Of a DNA stretch of 64,000 nucleotides, positions 43,563 to 52,942 are shown piece by piece (within the stretch, counting starts at the first letter, position 1; every line of letters begins with the position of its first letter). The position numbers and the translations under genes were made by a program. Origin of the DNA: Linnemannia hyalina (taxonomy: Eukaryota > Mortierellomycota > Mortierellomycetes > Mortierellales > Mortierellaceae); assembly GCA_019671135.1 (NCBI GenBank), contig JAHRHY010000002.1, forward strand, positions 1,798,001-1,862,000. Reading direction: 5' to 3'. Under the pieces are notes generated by a model. That model saw only the letters and a list, made by a program, of their open reading frames with translations. It searched no databases and was not told where the DNA came from.

Positions 43563-43638
43563 CGCTGTTTTAAAAGGTGTTGACAGATATTATTATACAG
43601 CAGTTCATGGTTGGCGGAGCGGGACATGGACGGCCTCC

Positions 43639-45066
43639 GAAGAGGATATCCCAAAGACTGCCTTCCGCACACGTTACGATATCTACGAGTTCCTAGTCCT
43701 TCCGTTCGGTCTGACCAATGCTCCAGCAACATTCATGTGCCTCATGAACGACGTGTTCAAGGAGGAGCTGGACTCCATTATCATCATCTACTTGGATGAC
43801 ATCCTGATCTTCAGTGAAAATGAAGAGCAACATAAGGTCGACCTCGAGCGTGTCCTCAAGAAGCTAGCAGAGAACAAGTTGTACGCCAAGTTGTTGAAGT
43901 GTGAGATCTTCAAGTCGGAAGTTACCTTTCTCGGTCATGTTATTTCCGGAGAAGGCATTGCCATCGATCCAAGCAAGATCAAGTCTATAGTTGATTGGCC
44001 CACTCTTACCTGTGTGAATGACGTCCAGTCATTCCTTGGACTAGTCAACTATTATCGTCGCTTCGTACGGAACCTCGCCAAGATTGCCGCCCCACTGTTG
44101 GAGCTCCCGAAAAAGAACAATTCGTTCCACTGGTCACCCCTTTAAGAATCCGCCTTTAGTATGGTGAAACAAGTAATGACCCAGGCTCCTGTCCTCGTTA
44201 TCTTTGATCCATCCAAAAAGGTTACCGTCCACACCGATGTCTCCCACTTCGCAATCGGTGCTGTCCTTATGCAAGATGGTCGTCCTGTTGCCTTCCTGTT
44301 CCGCAAGTTGTCTTCCGCTGAAATCAACTACCCGATCCATGAAAAAGAACAGTTAGCCATCGTCTATGCACTCCAGAAATGGCGTGTGTACCTCCATTAT
44401 ACCGCCGAGCCCTTCACCGTCTACACCGACCACCAATCCCTGAAGTACCTTGACACCAAGAACACTCTCAGCCCACGACAAATCCGCTGGATGGAGAACT
44501 TGCTGAATACAATTTCGAGATCCAGTACCGCAAGGGTTCCCTCAACGTCGTCCCTGACGCCTTGTCCCGCCGTTATGATTATCAACTGTCTGCCATAACC
44601 GAGCCCATCCCGTCTGTCGGTGTTGAAATGTTGGACCTATGTCGAGAAGAAATTTCCAAGGATGAATATTTCAAGGATATCTTCTCCCGAGCATCCAATA
44701 TTACTGACGCTGACGACCCATTCGAGTATCAAGTCAAGAATGGTCTCCTGTTCCTCAGGAAGGGTGATCGACTCTGCATTTCTGACTTACCGTCCGTCAA
44801 GACCCTGTTGTTGAACGAGATGCATGATTGTCCTGTCTCTGGTCACAATGGTGTTGAGAAAACCTACGCCAGGTTGTCTAAACACTGCTACTGGCCCAAT
44901 ATGCTCCGTTCCGTCCAGCACTACGTCAAGTCCTGTCATGTCTGCAAGACATCTAAAACAAGAACCGCCAAGGAGAATGGGTTATTACAGCCGCTTCCTA
45001 TTCCAGAGATCCCTTGAACCCATGCCGCAATGGATCTCATAACCAACCTCCCCAAGTCCAAGTCCG
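43639..45066 (+). pseudogene. Element E pol, second part (RT, RNase H, start of integrase)
   Basis: It continues exactly where 31014 breaks off: EEDIPKTAFRTRYDIYEF, PFGLTNAPATF and IIYLDDILIFS, then RNase H (HTDVSHFAIGAVLMQ, YTDHQSLKYL) and integrase zinc region (HDCPVSGHNGVEKTYARL...CHVCK). Damage: TAA at 44143, a frameshift near 44495 and TGA at 45015 (PEIP*THAAMDL). It is cut at 45066 by the F LTR, within the integrase start. Confidence 0.85.
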
Positions 45067-45306
45067 TGTCACAGTATCATAATCTGTTGTGACCCTAGAT
45101 CATTAGCGTCATCTAACCACTGTCTCATCTAACCACATTAACACCTAATTACATCCCCATCTAACCACATCACCACCTCACCACATCACCACCATCCTGG
45201 AGCCCATAGCCTAGCACACATAAATACCCTGGCTCCCCTGTACAATAAACACCATCCGTTTCTGCCTCCTGCTCTTGTCTATCACCCTTCTTCTGTTGCT
45301 ATTACA
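45067..45306 (+). repeat. 5' LTR of element F
   Basis: 240 bp, TGTCACAGTATC...GTTGCTATTACA, with CACATAAATACCC (TATA) and TACAATAAACACC. Contains short CATCTAACCA-type tandem repeats (about 45110-45190). Confidence 0.95.
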
Positions 45307-45318
45307 TGGTAGCAAAAG
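45307..45318 (+). other. Primer-binding site of element F
   Basis: TGGTAGCAAAAG directly after the LTR end ACA, the normal position for a tRNA-primed minus-strand start. The same site with one base change is seen in E (28422) and H (28102-28091). Confidence 0.75.
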
Positions 45319-45514
45319 TAACTTCGATCCATACCCCTCTGCCCTGATCTGTCAAATTTTCTGTTCCTGCTCCAGCTCCGTTCCTGTCTACCCATATTTT
45401 ATTTTCTCTTTCCACACGTACAGCTCTCTCCTCCTTTTACCATATCCCTACTATCCTTTTTTATTTTTTTATTTTTTTATTTTTTTCTTACTTTTCTGCA
45501 CCCTTCCGGCTCTT

Positions 45515-46573
45515 ATGTCTGCTACCGACGAAATTCGCCAGCTCGCCTCTGGCCTTACTGACGAGGCCAGGACCAGGATTGAAACCCTCCTTGCAAGTCT
45601 TACTCCCCTACCTCCTGCTCCAACCCAACTCGAACAAGAGGCTGCCTGCCGCGATGTTGCCCGCACCCTCCATAAAATCCTTAAGCCTCAGACCCCCTCT
45701 CCTTACGCTGGCGCGATCGACGCCGATGCCTGTCATAACTTCATCGACAATCAAGAGGAGTATTATGAGGTCGTCAACCTTGCATCCGCTGAATGGGTCC
45801 AGTATACGGCCCTTAACCTCACTGACGATGCGAAATCGTGGTGGAGATCAAGCGGCCTTACCATTCGCAGCTCCTGGGACGACTTCAAACAAGCCTTCCT
45901 CAACTTTCACACCCCGCCCAATGCCGCCGTCGCTGCTCTTTCGGCTCTTGAGTCTTTACGACAAGGCAAGCGTACAGTCGCCGCCTACACCCACGAATTC
46001 CGCCGCCTTCGCCGTCGAGTTCCCTCCCTTGACAATACTACCGCCTTGCACTGGTACAAAAAAGGCCTCGAAAAAGAAACCAGCAAGGAGGTTATGCTTC
46101 GCCAGCCGGAGACCTTGGATATTGCCATTACTCAAGCCACTCTGGTTCACTCCATCCTCTACCCTGACGGGCCCACTGGTCCCAAGCCCATTGTTCAACA
46201 ATCCAGCGATATGGAGATCGACACCCTCCATGTTGCTATCAACAACCTCTCCGCACAAGTCAGCTACCTTTCGCGCCGATCCGGCTACAACCACAGCCAG
46301 CACAACACCAAACCCTTTATCTACAACCCCAATACCCACTACAAACCCGGCGGTCCTCTTCCTCCCAAGCTATCACAAGAAGAGAAAGACTACCTCTACA
46401 AGAATGGTGGCTGCTACAAGTGCCGTAAACTTGGCCACCTTGGGCCCGATTGCAGGACTTTTCCTTCGACTTCACGCCCGGCACGACAGTTCAACAATAT
46501 CGAGGTTGCCGACACCCCAACCCCTCAACAGGCTACTTCCCAGGCTCAGTCGGGAAAAGCCAACAGCAACTAG
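45515..46573 (+). CDS. Element F Gag (352 aa)
   Basis: ATG at 45515 (MSATDEIRQLASGLTDEA); the frame is open further upstream into the LTR but this is the first sensible start. Capsid motifs DACHNFIDNQEEYY, AKSWWRSSGLTI and YTHEFRRLRRRVP, then CCHC knuckle CYKCRKLGHLGPDC near residues 295-308. It ends SGKANSN-TAG. The stop at 46571 is within the frameshift hairpin. It forms the particle shell in Ty3/Gypsy elements. Intact. Confidence 0.92.
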   Translation: MSATDEIRQLASGLTDEARTRIETLLASLTPLPPAPTQLEQEAACRDVARTLHKILKPQTPSPYAGAIDADACHNFIDNQEEYYEVVNLASAEWVQYTALNLTDDAKSWWRSSGLTIRSSWDDFKQAFLNFHTPPNAAVAALSALESLRQGKRTVAAYTHEFRRLRRRVPSLDNTTALHWYKKGLEKETSKEVMLRQPETLDIAITQATLVHSILYPDGPTGPKPIVQQSSDMEIDTLHVAINNLSAQVSYLSRRSGYNHSQHNTKPFIYNPNTHYKPGGPLPPKLSQEEKDYLYKNGGCYKCRKLGHLGPDCRTFPSTSRPARQFNNIEVADTPTPQQATSQAQSGKANSN

Positions 46574-46597
46574 AAGACGTCCAGGTTCTAGTTGCTG
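46552..46597 (+). promoter_or_regulatory. -1 ribosomal frameshift signal of element F
   Basis: Slippery heptamer GGGAAAA (46552-46558) in the right phase (tcG GGA AAA in gag), a 5-nt spacer, then a perfect 12-bp stem: CAGCAACTAGAA (46564-46575), a 10-nt loop and TTCTAGTTGCTG (46586-46597). The gag stop TAG lies in the 5' arm. The -1 frame runs on into pol. Confidence 0.85.
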
Positions 46598-47254
46598 CTG
46601 CCCCCTCCTCTGCTCCTCTGGACCAGAGGAGTAAGCCTCTTTCTTCAGATAAGTTTTCCTCTTTTTCTTTTTCGAATAAACGACTTTCTCTGCCCAAAGA
46701 CCTTGCTCCTCTCCCCTCCCCCGCTGCCATTACACTTGTTGATCCCTCGCCCCCTGTCCCTTCTCCCATTATCATTGAGCTCCCCGCTGTATGCACCTCC
46801 CCTGTTCAAGAGGGGGCTGGATTGGCTGCTACAGTGGACCTGGACCCACCTATGTCGCCCCTCGTTCTAGCCCCCACGCCTGGTTCGTCTGTTCCATCTA
46901 CCACGCCCGTGCCTGAGACCGTACCTGTCTTTCCCACAATGACCAAGAGCAAAATCCGCCGGTTGCGAAAAAGGGGCATTGGTGTGTCTACGTTCACTGC
47001 CGAGCAAGCCAAGACTACCCTCCTCACCTTTGTCTGCAATGTTAATGGTCACTCCGCTCGGATCCTCATCGACGGTGGAGCTCAAGGCAACGTCATCAGC
47101 TCTTCTTTTGTAAAGCGACATCAAATTCCTCTTCACTCTTCTTCTCCCATCCCCATTGTCCTCCCCGACGGATCTCGCTCCTTCTCTGCCCACACCGCCC
47201 ACATCACCTTTGCACGACAACAATACTCCACCACTCTCGATCCCCTCGTCTACC
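46552..47254 (+). CDS. Element F pol, first part (linker and protease), split by B
   Basis: -1 frame from the slippery site: GKSQQQLEDVQVLV, a Pro/Ser-rich linker, KSKIRRLRKRGIGVSTF, then protease ARILIDGGAQGNVISSSF (DGG variant). It breaks at DPLVY where element B begins, and the native codon continues at 59904. Close to G pol. Confidence 0.9.
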
Positions 47255-47451
47255 TGTCAAGAAAGCAGACCAAGCAATAGAATGAAGTAGATAAAGAGAA
47301 CCTTGATCAAGGACTAAGAAATGAGTATAAGGAATAGGTTAAAGAGTATGTTGTATTGGCGGTACCAAGTAAAGAGCTATAGATTTGCTATCTAAGGCCC
47401 TTTTATACTCGTTAGGGCGAAGTCACAAGAGCAAGCTCTTGTCTCGTGACA
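47255..47451 (-). repeat. 3' LTR of element B
   Basis: 197 bp. On + it reads TGTCAAGAAAGCAGACC...CTTGTCTCGTGACA. It contains a short palindrome near the end (cacaagagcaagctcttgtct). Confidence 0.93.
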
Positions 47452-47461
47452 ACCTCCCCCT

Positions 47462-50400
47462 CTAGGGCCGAGTTCCAAGAGGCCTTTGGCTGGGTTTGTG
47501 AGGGTGTTGCAGATGGAACTCGCGAACAAGGTCCGGGGAATTCTTGACACAGGCGGCCGGTTCCCAGGTTCGTTCGGATACGGGGTAGCCTCTCCAATGT
47601 ATATAGTATTCAAGGTGGTTGCGCCTGATCCGTGAATCCAAAATGGCCTCAACCTCGTACTCCTCATCGCCGGAGACGACAAGCGGAGGAGGTCGTTTTG
47701 AGGCTCGACCGGGGATCGTATCTGGATGCGCACGCTCAAGTAAGTTTACATGAAAGACAGGATGTAGCTTGGTCGTTGGTGGTAAATCGAGACGGAAGGA
47801 TCGAGTGCCGATTTTTTCGAGAATACGGTAAGGGCCCATGCGCTTATGGTCGAGCTTCTTGCATGGTCTGTTCGTTTGGAGGTTCCGGGCGTCTAGCCAT
47901 ACAAGATCTCCTACTTGCAGATTGGGTTGTGGTTGGGCCTTGGTGTCGAAGTTCCTGGCATGCTGTTCAATGGCGGTGTGGATATTGAGTTGCATCTCCG
48001 CATGGAGGTTCTTTAGGGCCTGGACGCGTTCCTGGGCTGGGACATTGTCCTTCGAGACTCTTGGGATGGTGATGGTGAATTTCGGATGGTAGCCGAGGTT
48101 GGCAAAGAATGGTGTTGTTTTTGTTGTTGAGTGTGTTGCGTTGTTGTATGCAAATTCTGCTATCGGTAGAAGGGTGCTCCAGTCCGTTTGCTGATAGTCG
48201 ATATACCCTCGTAGGTACTGTTCCAGTATTGAATTTACTCTCTCGGTCTGTCCATCGGTGCGTTGGTGGTAGGCGGTAGAAAGCTTCTGATTGATCCCCA
48301 GAGACTTGAACATGGTGGAAACGAAGGCTGAAGTGAAGGTGGCGCCTCTGTCAGAAACAATGTCATCCGGGAGACCGTGGGCTGAAAATACGCGTTCTAG
48401 GAACAAACGGACCGTATCCTGTGCATTGATGTTGTCGTAGGTGGGGACAAAGTGTGCCATCTTGGTGAATCGGTCCACAAAAACACAGATTGCCGTATAG
48501 CCGTTTGAGGGGGGGAGTTGGGTGATGAAATCCATCGATACTGAGGTCCAGGGGCGATCTGGTACAGGCAGGGGTTGTAAAAGTCCATAAGGCTTGTGAG
48601 TGGATGACTTTGTCCGTTGGCAGGTGTCACAACCGTTGATGTAATCCTTGATGTAACGCCACATGGAAGGCCAGTAAAAGGTTCGACTGACAAGGTCTGA
48701 GGTCTTGGTAATTCCAAAATGACCGGCGGTTGGGGCGTCGTGACATTCTTGAAGGATTTGTTTCTTGAGTTCGGGATCGTCGGGGACGCAGACAAGGCCA
48801 TCCCGCAGGAGTAGCCCATCTTGAATTGAGTACTGGGCATTGTCCGAGTTCGACTTTGCGGTCTTGGCGAGTATTGGACCAAAGTATAGATCATCGGGGA
48901 TTAGTGTCTTGATTTTTTCCTGGATCGCTGGCGTCTCTGGTTGCAGTGACCGGGCCTGGATGGTGTTCAGAATCTGGATCGGCGGTAGGAGGGTCATCTC
49001 GGTCTTGCCGTGCTGGGCCGCACCTCCCTCTCCAGGGTTGTCCCGCCGGGACAAAGCATCGGCAGCGGCATTCTGGGAGCCAGGGCGGTAATGGATGGTA
49101 AAGTTGTAGTCAGACAAGATTTCAGACCAGCGGACTTGACGGCGGCTCAATTGGCGCGTGGTGGTAAAGTACTCAAGATTTCTGTGGTCGGTGATGACTT
49201 CCGTGGTAGCGGGCGAGAATTCCAGGTAGTGTCGCCAATGTTTAAAGGCAGACACAATGGCAAGGAGTTCTTTGTCGTAGATCTGATAGTTGAGTTCAGC
49301 AGGCAATAGTTTTCGGGAGTAGTAAGCGATAGGATGTAGGCGTCCATCTTGGTCACGCTGACTGCAGACAGCGCCGAGGGCCTTGTCAGAAGCGTCAGTT
49401 TCAATGATGCAGGGGCGATCTGGTTGGAAATGCCGAAGGACGGGGCCAGACATGAAGCGTGACTTGAGCTCCGTGAAAGCGGCTTGTGCGATAGCGGTCC
49501 AGACAAAGTTAGTATTTTTCTTGAGTAACGCGGTGAGAGGCGCGGCGATATGGGAGTATTTCCGTACAAAACGACGGTAGAAGTTGGAGAAACCCAGAAA
49601 GCACTGGACATCCGAAACGGAAGAGGGAGTGGGCCAATCGCGAATGGCGGCAACCTTGGCGGGGTCCATAGAAATACCGTCAGTTCCGATCACAAAGCCG
49701 AGGAATTCGACTTTGTCCTTGTCGAACGAGCATTTCTCGAGTTTTAAGCATAGACCAGCGTCTTGGAGCTTGCTGAGAACTTTGCGGACATGCGCGGTAT
49801 GTTCCTCAAGGGTGTCGGAGTAGATGAGAATGTCGTCAATGTATAGCACGACAAAGTCATCTAGGTAATCGCGGAGGACGTCGTTGGCGAAAGCTTGGAA
49901 AGTTCCGGGAGCGTTCATTAGTCCGAAGGGCATGACTGTATACTCGAAGTGGCCATAGCGGCAGCGGAATGCAGTCTTCCATTCGTCGCCCTCCTTGATG
50001 CGGAGAAGATTGTATGCTCCTCGCATGTCGAGCTTGGTGAAATACTTGGCTTTGCCTAGTCGGTCGAAAGTTTCGGAGATCAGTGGCAGAGGGCATCGAT
50101 TGGGGACAGTCACCTTGTTGAGGCCTCGATAGTCGACACAGAGGCGGAGAGAACCGTCTTTCTTTTTAACAAAAAGGACGGGGGCGCCAGCTGGAGACTC
50201 GGATCGACGGATGAACCCTTTTGCAAGGTTTTCTTGAATATATTCGCGTAGAACTTGCAGTTCCGTTTGTGATAGGTTGTACACTGGTCCAAATGGCACG
50301 GTGGCTCCTTCGACCACAGGGATATTGTGATCATAGGGTCGATGTGGCGGTAGCTTGTCGGCTTGCATCTTGGAGAATACCTGAGCATATTCGGCATATT

Positions 50401-51205
50401 TCTCGGGCAGTTGGACTGTGGGTTTTGATTCAGGGATAGAGTTGTCGTTGGTGGTTGCGCTGGCGAGTTCTTCGATTCGGGAGACGTCGAGCATGTATCC
50501 GACTCCTTGATTGGTCTTGAGGATCTGACGGAGTTGTGTATTGCTAATAATGGAGATGTTGGTTGCTGATCGGTTCTTGGCGGATTTGGATAGTTGGTTG
50601 GATCCTGAGGTGTACTTGGTGGGAACCAAAGTGGATTTGGGTTTGGAAGGTGGCAGAAGGATTCGGTCTTGTTCCTGGAAGGAAGGGATGGATCGAGGCA
50701 TTGTTGATTGTGCAAGGGGGGAAAGCTTGTCGAGTGTGTGCTGATGGAGGCATGGCATAGTAATGGTTCGTTTCTCCCAGTCGATATATGGGTTGTGTGA
50801 GCGGAGCCAGTCCATGCCAAGAATAATGGCATAATTGCCAAGTGCAATGAGTTGAAAAGTGTGTGTGGAAAAGTGTTGTGAGTGGGATTGCATAACCAAT
50901 GTGGTGGCGTGATGAGAGGTATGTGTTGAACCATTGGCAAGAGAGATTTGTAATAAGTGTTGTGCTAGTGGAAGATTGTGCTGTTGTGCTAGATTTTGAT
51001 GAATGAATGAGATGGTTGCTCCTGAGTCGATCATTGCATGGACTGGTAGTGAGGAGTTTTGGAAGTGAAGAGTAATTGGAATAGTAATAGGGGATAGCAG
51101 AGGATCATTTGGAGATTTGTTATACAGCTCGCCCAGACACACTCCAACTTTACTGTCTAGGCTGAATCTTTTTCCAATTGGAAAGAGATTGCATCGGGCT
51201 GGTCG
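47462..51205 (-). CDS. Element B pol polyprotein with chromodomain
   Basis: The frame is open from 51205 (just after a TAG) in the -1 frame relative to gag, overlapping its end. ARCNLFPIGKRFSLDSK, then protease HAMIDSGATISFI and ILGMDWL, RT LCVDYRGLNKVTVPN and VVLYIDDILIYS, RNase H IIETDASDKALGAV, integrase HDAPTAGHFGITKT...CDTCQRTK, VSMDFITQLP and SDRGATFTS, and chromodomain EYEVEAILDSRIRRNHLEYY...RTWEP at the C-terminus. About 1,247 codons, no internal stop. No ATG near its start, so it is probably made as a Gag-Pol fusion. The slippery site is not clear. Confidence 0.9.
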   Translation of the reverse strand, partial: RPARCNLFPIGKRFSLDSKVGVCLGELYNKSPNDPLLSPITIPITLHFQNSSLPVHAMIDSGATISFIHQNLAQQHNLPLAQHLLQISLANGSTHTSHHATTLVMQSHSQHFSTHTFQLIALGNYAIILGMDWLRSHNPYIDWEKRTITMPCLHQHTLDKLSPLAQSTMPRSIPSFQEQDRILLPPSKPKSTLVPTKYTSGSNQLSKSAKNRSATNISIISNTQLRQILKTNQGVGYMLDVSRIEELASATTNDNSIPESKPTVQLPEKYAEYAQVFSKMQADKLPPHRPYDHNIPVVEGATVPFGPVYNLSQTELQVLREYIQENLAKGFIRRSESPAGAPVLFVKKKDGSLRLCVDYRGLNKVTVPNRCPLPLISETFDRLGKAKYFTKLDMRGAYNLLRIKEGDEWKTAFRCRYGHFEYTVMPFGLMNAPGTFQAFANDVLRDYLDDFVVLYIDDILIYSDTLEEHTAHVRKVLSKLQDAGLCLKLEKCSFDKDKVEFLGFVIGTDGISMDPAKVAAIRDWPTPSSVSDVQCFLGFSNFYRRFVRKYSHIAAPLTALLKKNTNFVWTAIAQAAFTELKSRFMSGPVLRHFQPDRPCIIETDASDKALGAVCSQRDQDGRLHPIAYYSRKLLPAELNYQIYDKELLAIVSAFKHWRHYLEFSPATTEVITDHRNLEYFTTTRQLSRRQVRWSEILSDYNFTIHYRPGSQNAAADALSRRDNPGEGGAAQHGKTEMTLLPPIQILNTIQARSLQPETPAIQEKIKTLIPDDLYFGPILAKTAKSNSDNAQYSIQDGLLLRDGLVCVPDDPELKKQILQECHDAPTAGHFGITKTSDLVSRTFYWPSMWRYIKDYINGCDTCQRTKSSTHKPYGLLQPLPVPDRPWTSVSMDFITQLPPSNGYTAICVFVDRFTKMAHFVPTYDNINAQDTVRLFLERVFSAHGLPDDIVSDRGATFTSAFVSTMFKSLGINQKLSTAYHQRTDGQTERVNSILEQYLRGYIDYQQTDWSTLLPIAEFAYNNATHSTTKTTPFFANLGYHPKFTITIPRVSKDNVPAQERVQALKNLHAEMQLNIHTAIEQHARNFDTKAQPQPNLQVGDLVWLDARNLQTNRPCKKLDHKRMGPYRILEKIGTRSFRLDLPPTTKLHPVFHVNLLERAHPDTIPGRASKRPPPLVVSGDEEYEVEAILDSRIRRNHLEYYIHWRGYPVSERTWEPAACVKNSPDLVREFHLQHPHKPSQRPLGTRP

Positions 51206-52452
51206 CTAGTCTGTGTAGGCTGAAGGGCCGAGATCGAGGCTGTTGCCTTTGGGGCGTTCTTGAACGAGGGCTTTGCAGGTTTCTTGGGGCAGTCGTCAAG
51301 CCAATGATCTGCTGAACCACAGTAGGTGCACAGTCCTTCCTTTTGACGACGAAGACGCTCAGACGGTGGCAAAGGACCATGGCGAGCATGCGAGAGATCC
51401 ATGTCCATCGAAGTGGTCGCGGGAGCTGAGGTAGCAGGGGTGGACGCGGTAGTTGGGGTGGATGAGGCTTGAGTGGTAGTAGAAGTGTGGGCAGTGGTGG
51501 AACGGGACGGAGTGCTGGAAGATTTGTTGCCGGAACGGGTCACTGCATAGCCGTACTGTCGGTTGTCGATGTCGATAGCCAATTGTGAAAACTCGGCAAA
51601 GGTAGGTGGCTCGGGGTAGTTTGCCATGGCTTCTTGAACAGACTCCTTCAGGCCGAGGCGGAACTGTGAAATCATTGCGCTATCATTCCATGCTGTATCC
51701 GCTGCAAGGTTGACGAAACGGTTTGTATAGTCGATGGCAGAACCGCGCTGTCTAAGTTGACGGAGTTGGGTTTCTGCTAGGACGTGAGCATTGGAGACTC
51801 CAAAGTTCTTACTCATAAGAGCAAAGAACTGATCCAGGTTAGAAATACATGCGGGTCTCTCCTCGACAGGCAACTTGAAGGACGGAACGTATCTCTGCAT
51901 GTACTTGAACGCTGCAGTATCACCGAGGCGCGAGATAGCCAGCACAATGCGGTCGTGGTCGTTCGGATAGAGGGTCTCGTTTGCAACGAAGAAGAGTTCC
52001 AGCTGAGCCTGAAACCCTTTCCAATCTTCACGCTTGCCGGAGAAGACTGCGGGGGGTGCTACTTTTGGCCTCGAAGGGGAGCTATTGCTGGAGCGAGGTG
52101 TAGTTGATTGGAAGATGGCACTCACTGTGTTGGTGACATCGGTCTTGTGATCATAAAATAGTTTGCCTAGTTCTGCGCGAGTGATGGGTGGTAATTGTGA
52201 CGTCATCTTCTGGACGTTGGATTCGAGGCTGAGTAATCGAGGGTTGAGGTTGACGGTCAGGCTTGTGAAGAAATCTTCGTTCGAAAGAATGAAGTCCAGC
52301 ATATCACGGTACTTCTGAACAGTCTCCTCGAGTTCGGTGACTTTGGCTTGCAAGGGAGTGACCGTCTGAACTATTTGTTCAAGTGTGGCTACTCGGTCCA
52401 TCAGTGCTTGGAAGCGCGCGTTGGCTGTAAGGATCTCACTATCGGGTAGCAT
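51157..52452 (-). CDS. Element B Gag (431 aa)
   Basis: ATG at 52452 (MLPDSEILTANARFQALMD); the frame is open upstream through a Lys run that encodes the A30 tract, but this ATG is favoured because the coiled-coil start follows it. A coiled coil near residues 15-75, capsid region (PPAVFSGKREDWKGFQAQLE, SKNFGVSN, YTNRFVNLAADT), a Thr/Ser/Ala-rich linker, CCHC knuckle CTYCGSADHWLDDC near 375-390, and stop TAG at 51157-51159. Intact. The B' relative keeps only the second half of this gag. Confidence 0.9.
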   Translation of the reverse strand: MLPDSEILTANARFQALMDRVATLEQIVQTVTPLQAKVTELEETVQKYRDMLDFILSNEDFFTSLTVNLNPRLLSLESNVQKMTSQLPPITRAELGKLFYDHKTDVTNTVSAIFQSTTPRSSNSSPSRPKVAPPAVFSGKREDWKGFQAQLELFFVANETLYPNDHDRIVLAISRLGDTAAFKYMQRYVPSFKLPVEERPACISNLDQFFALMSKNFGVSNAHVLAETQLRQLRQRGSAIDYTNRFVNLAADTAWNDSAMISQFRLGLKESVQEAMANYPEPPTFAEFSQLAIDIDNRQYGYAVTRSGNKSSSTPSRSTTAHTSTTTQASSTPTTASTPATSAPATTSMDMDLSHARHGPLPPSERLRRQKEGLCTYCGSADHWLDDCPKKPAKPSFKNAPKATASISALQPTQTSDQPDAISFQLEKDSA

Positions 52453-52576
52453 TGTAGTTGATACGGAAAGTGAAGAGTTGTTGTAGTTTCTGAGGGTTGT
52501 GGGTTGTGTACGGAAGATGGTAGTAAAAGAGGAAAGAACTTGAAGAAGATAGGGTTTGGTTTTGTTGTGGAAAAGG

Positions 52577-52577
<1 letters not shown>

Positions 52578-52607
<30 letters not shown>
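52578..52607. repeat. T30 homopolymer (A30 in the leader of element B)
   Basis: Thirty consecutive T on +, about 100 nt after the 5' LTR and before the gag ATG on the coding strand. The exact length may be a sequencing artefact. Confidence 0.8.
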
Positions 52608-52608
<1 letters not shown>

Positions 52609-52773
52609 AGCGCTGAAGTATATCAATAGAAAACAGACAAAGTTTGATCCAAGGTTCTTTAGGTGTATGACTTGGTATTGTCAAGAAAGCAGACCAAGCA
52701 ATAGAATGAAGTAGATAAAGAGAACCTTGATCAAGGACTAAGAAATGAGTATAAGGAATAGGTTAAAGAGTAT

Positions 52774-52942
52774 TGTCGCATATTTGCCTGTCTCGGGGGT
52801 GTCAGCTAATGTAATTAGGCTAGAGACAGTAATTTAGTCATATGACCAGACACCGACATAAATGGAGGTGTCTGGGCTGTTAACAAAGATCCCTCTCTTG
52901 TCTTATCAATTCGATTGTGCGTGACTAGCGTAAAAATTTTCA
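52774..52942 (+). repeat. 5' LTR of element C copy 2
   Basis: TGTCGCATATTTGCC...AAAAATTTTCA, followed by TTTTTTTTGATAAATAC instead of a TGG primer site. Confidence 0.95.

Larger units (their letters stand above)
31015..43638. mobile_element. 12.6-kb unit with 237-bp inverted ends and 3-bp target duplication
   Basis: The left end 31015-31251 and right end 43402-43638 are inverse copies with one mismatch. Each is 76 bp of non-LTR sequence (GGAGGCCGTCCATGTCC... / inverse) followed by a 161-bp LTR of family D. Flanks are GAA at 31012-31014 and 43639-43641. Deleting the unit and one GAA restores the RT motif IRIQEEDIPKTAF of E. Inside, on the minus strand, is the 5' half of retroelement D, which holds element C. 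The two D LTRs face each other, which is not a normal retroelement layout. Confidence 0.8.
28147..45066 (+). mobile_element. Gypsy element E (degraded), split by a 12.6-kb insertion and truncated by F
   Basis: Parts: 5' LTR of family A (28147-28421, 275 bp), primer-binding site TGGTAGCAAAGG (28422-28433), element R in the leader, gag (28989-29720), pol part 1 (to 31014) and pol part 2 (43639-45066). The 31015-43638 unit interrupts the RT with duplication GAA. Integrase is cut at 45066 by the 5' LTR of F, so no 3' LTR is present. Confidence 0.85.

Noticed and set aside
45110..45200. CATCTAACCA/CATCACCAC tandem repeats considered as CRISPR-like or minisatellite array
   Set aside because: They lie inside the F LTR, occur identically in both LTRs, and have no spacer structure.
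45579..46634. A 351-codon frame overlapping F gag
   Set aside because: Pro/Ser/Thr-rich alternative frame of gag; no domain. Gag in the other frame has clear capsid and CCHC motifs.
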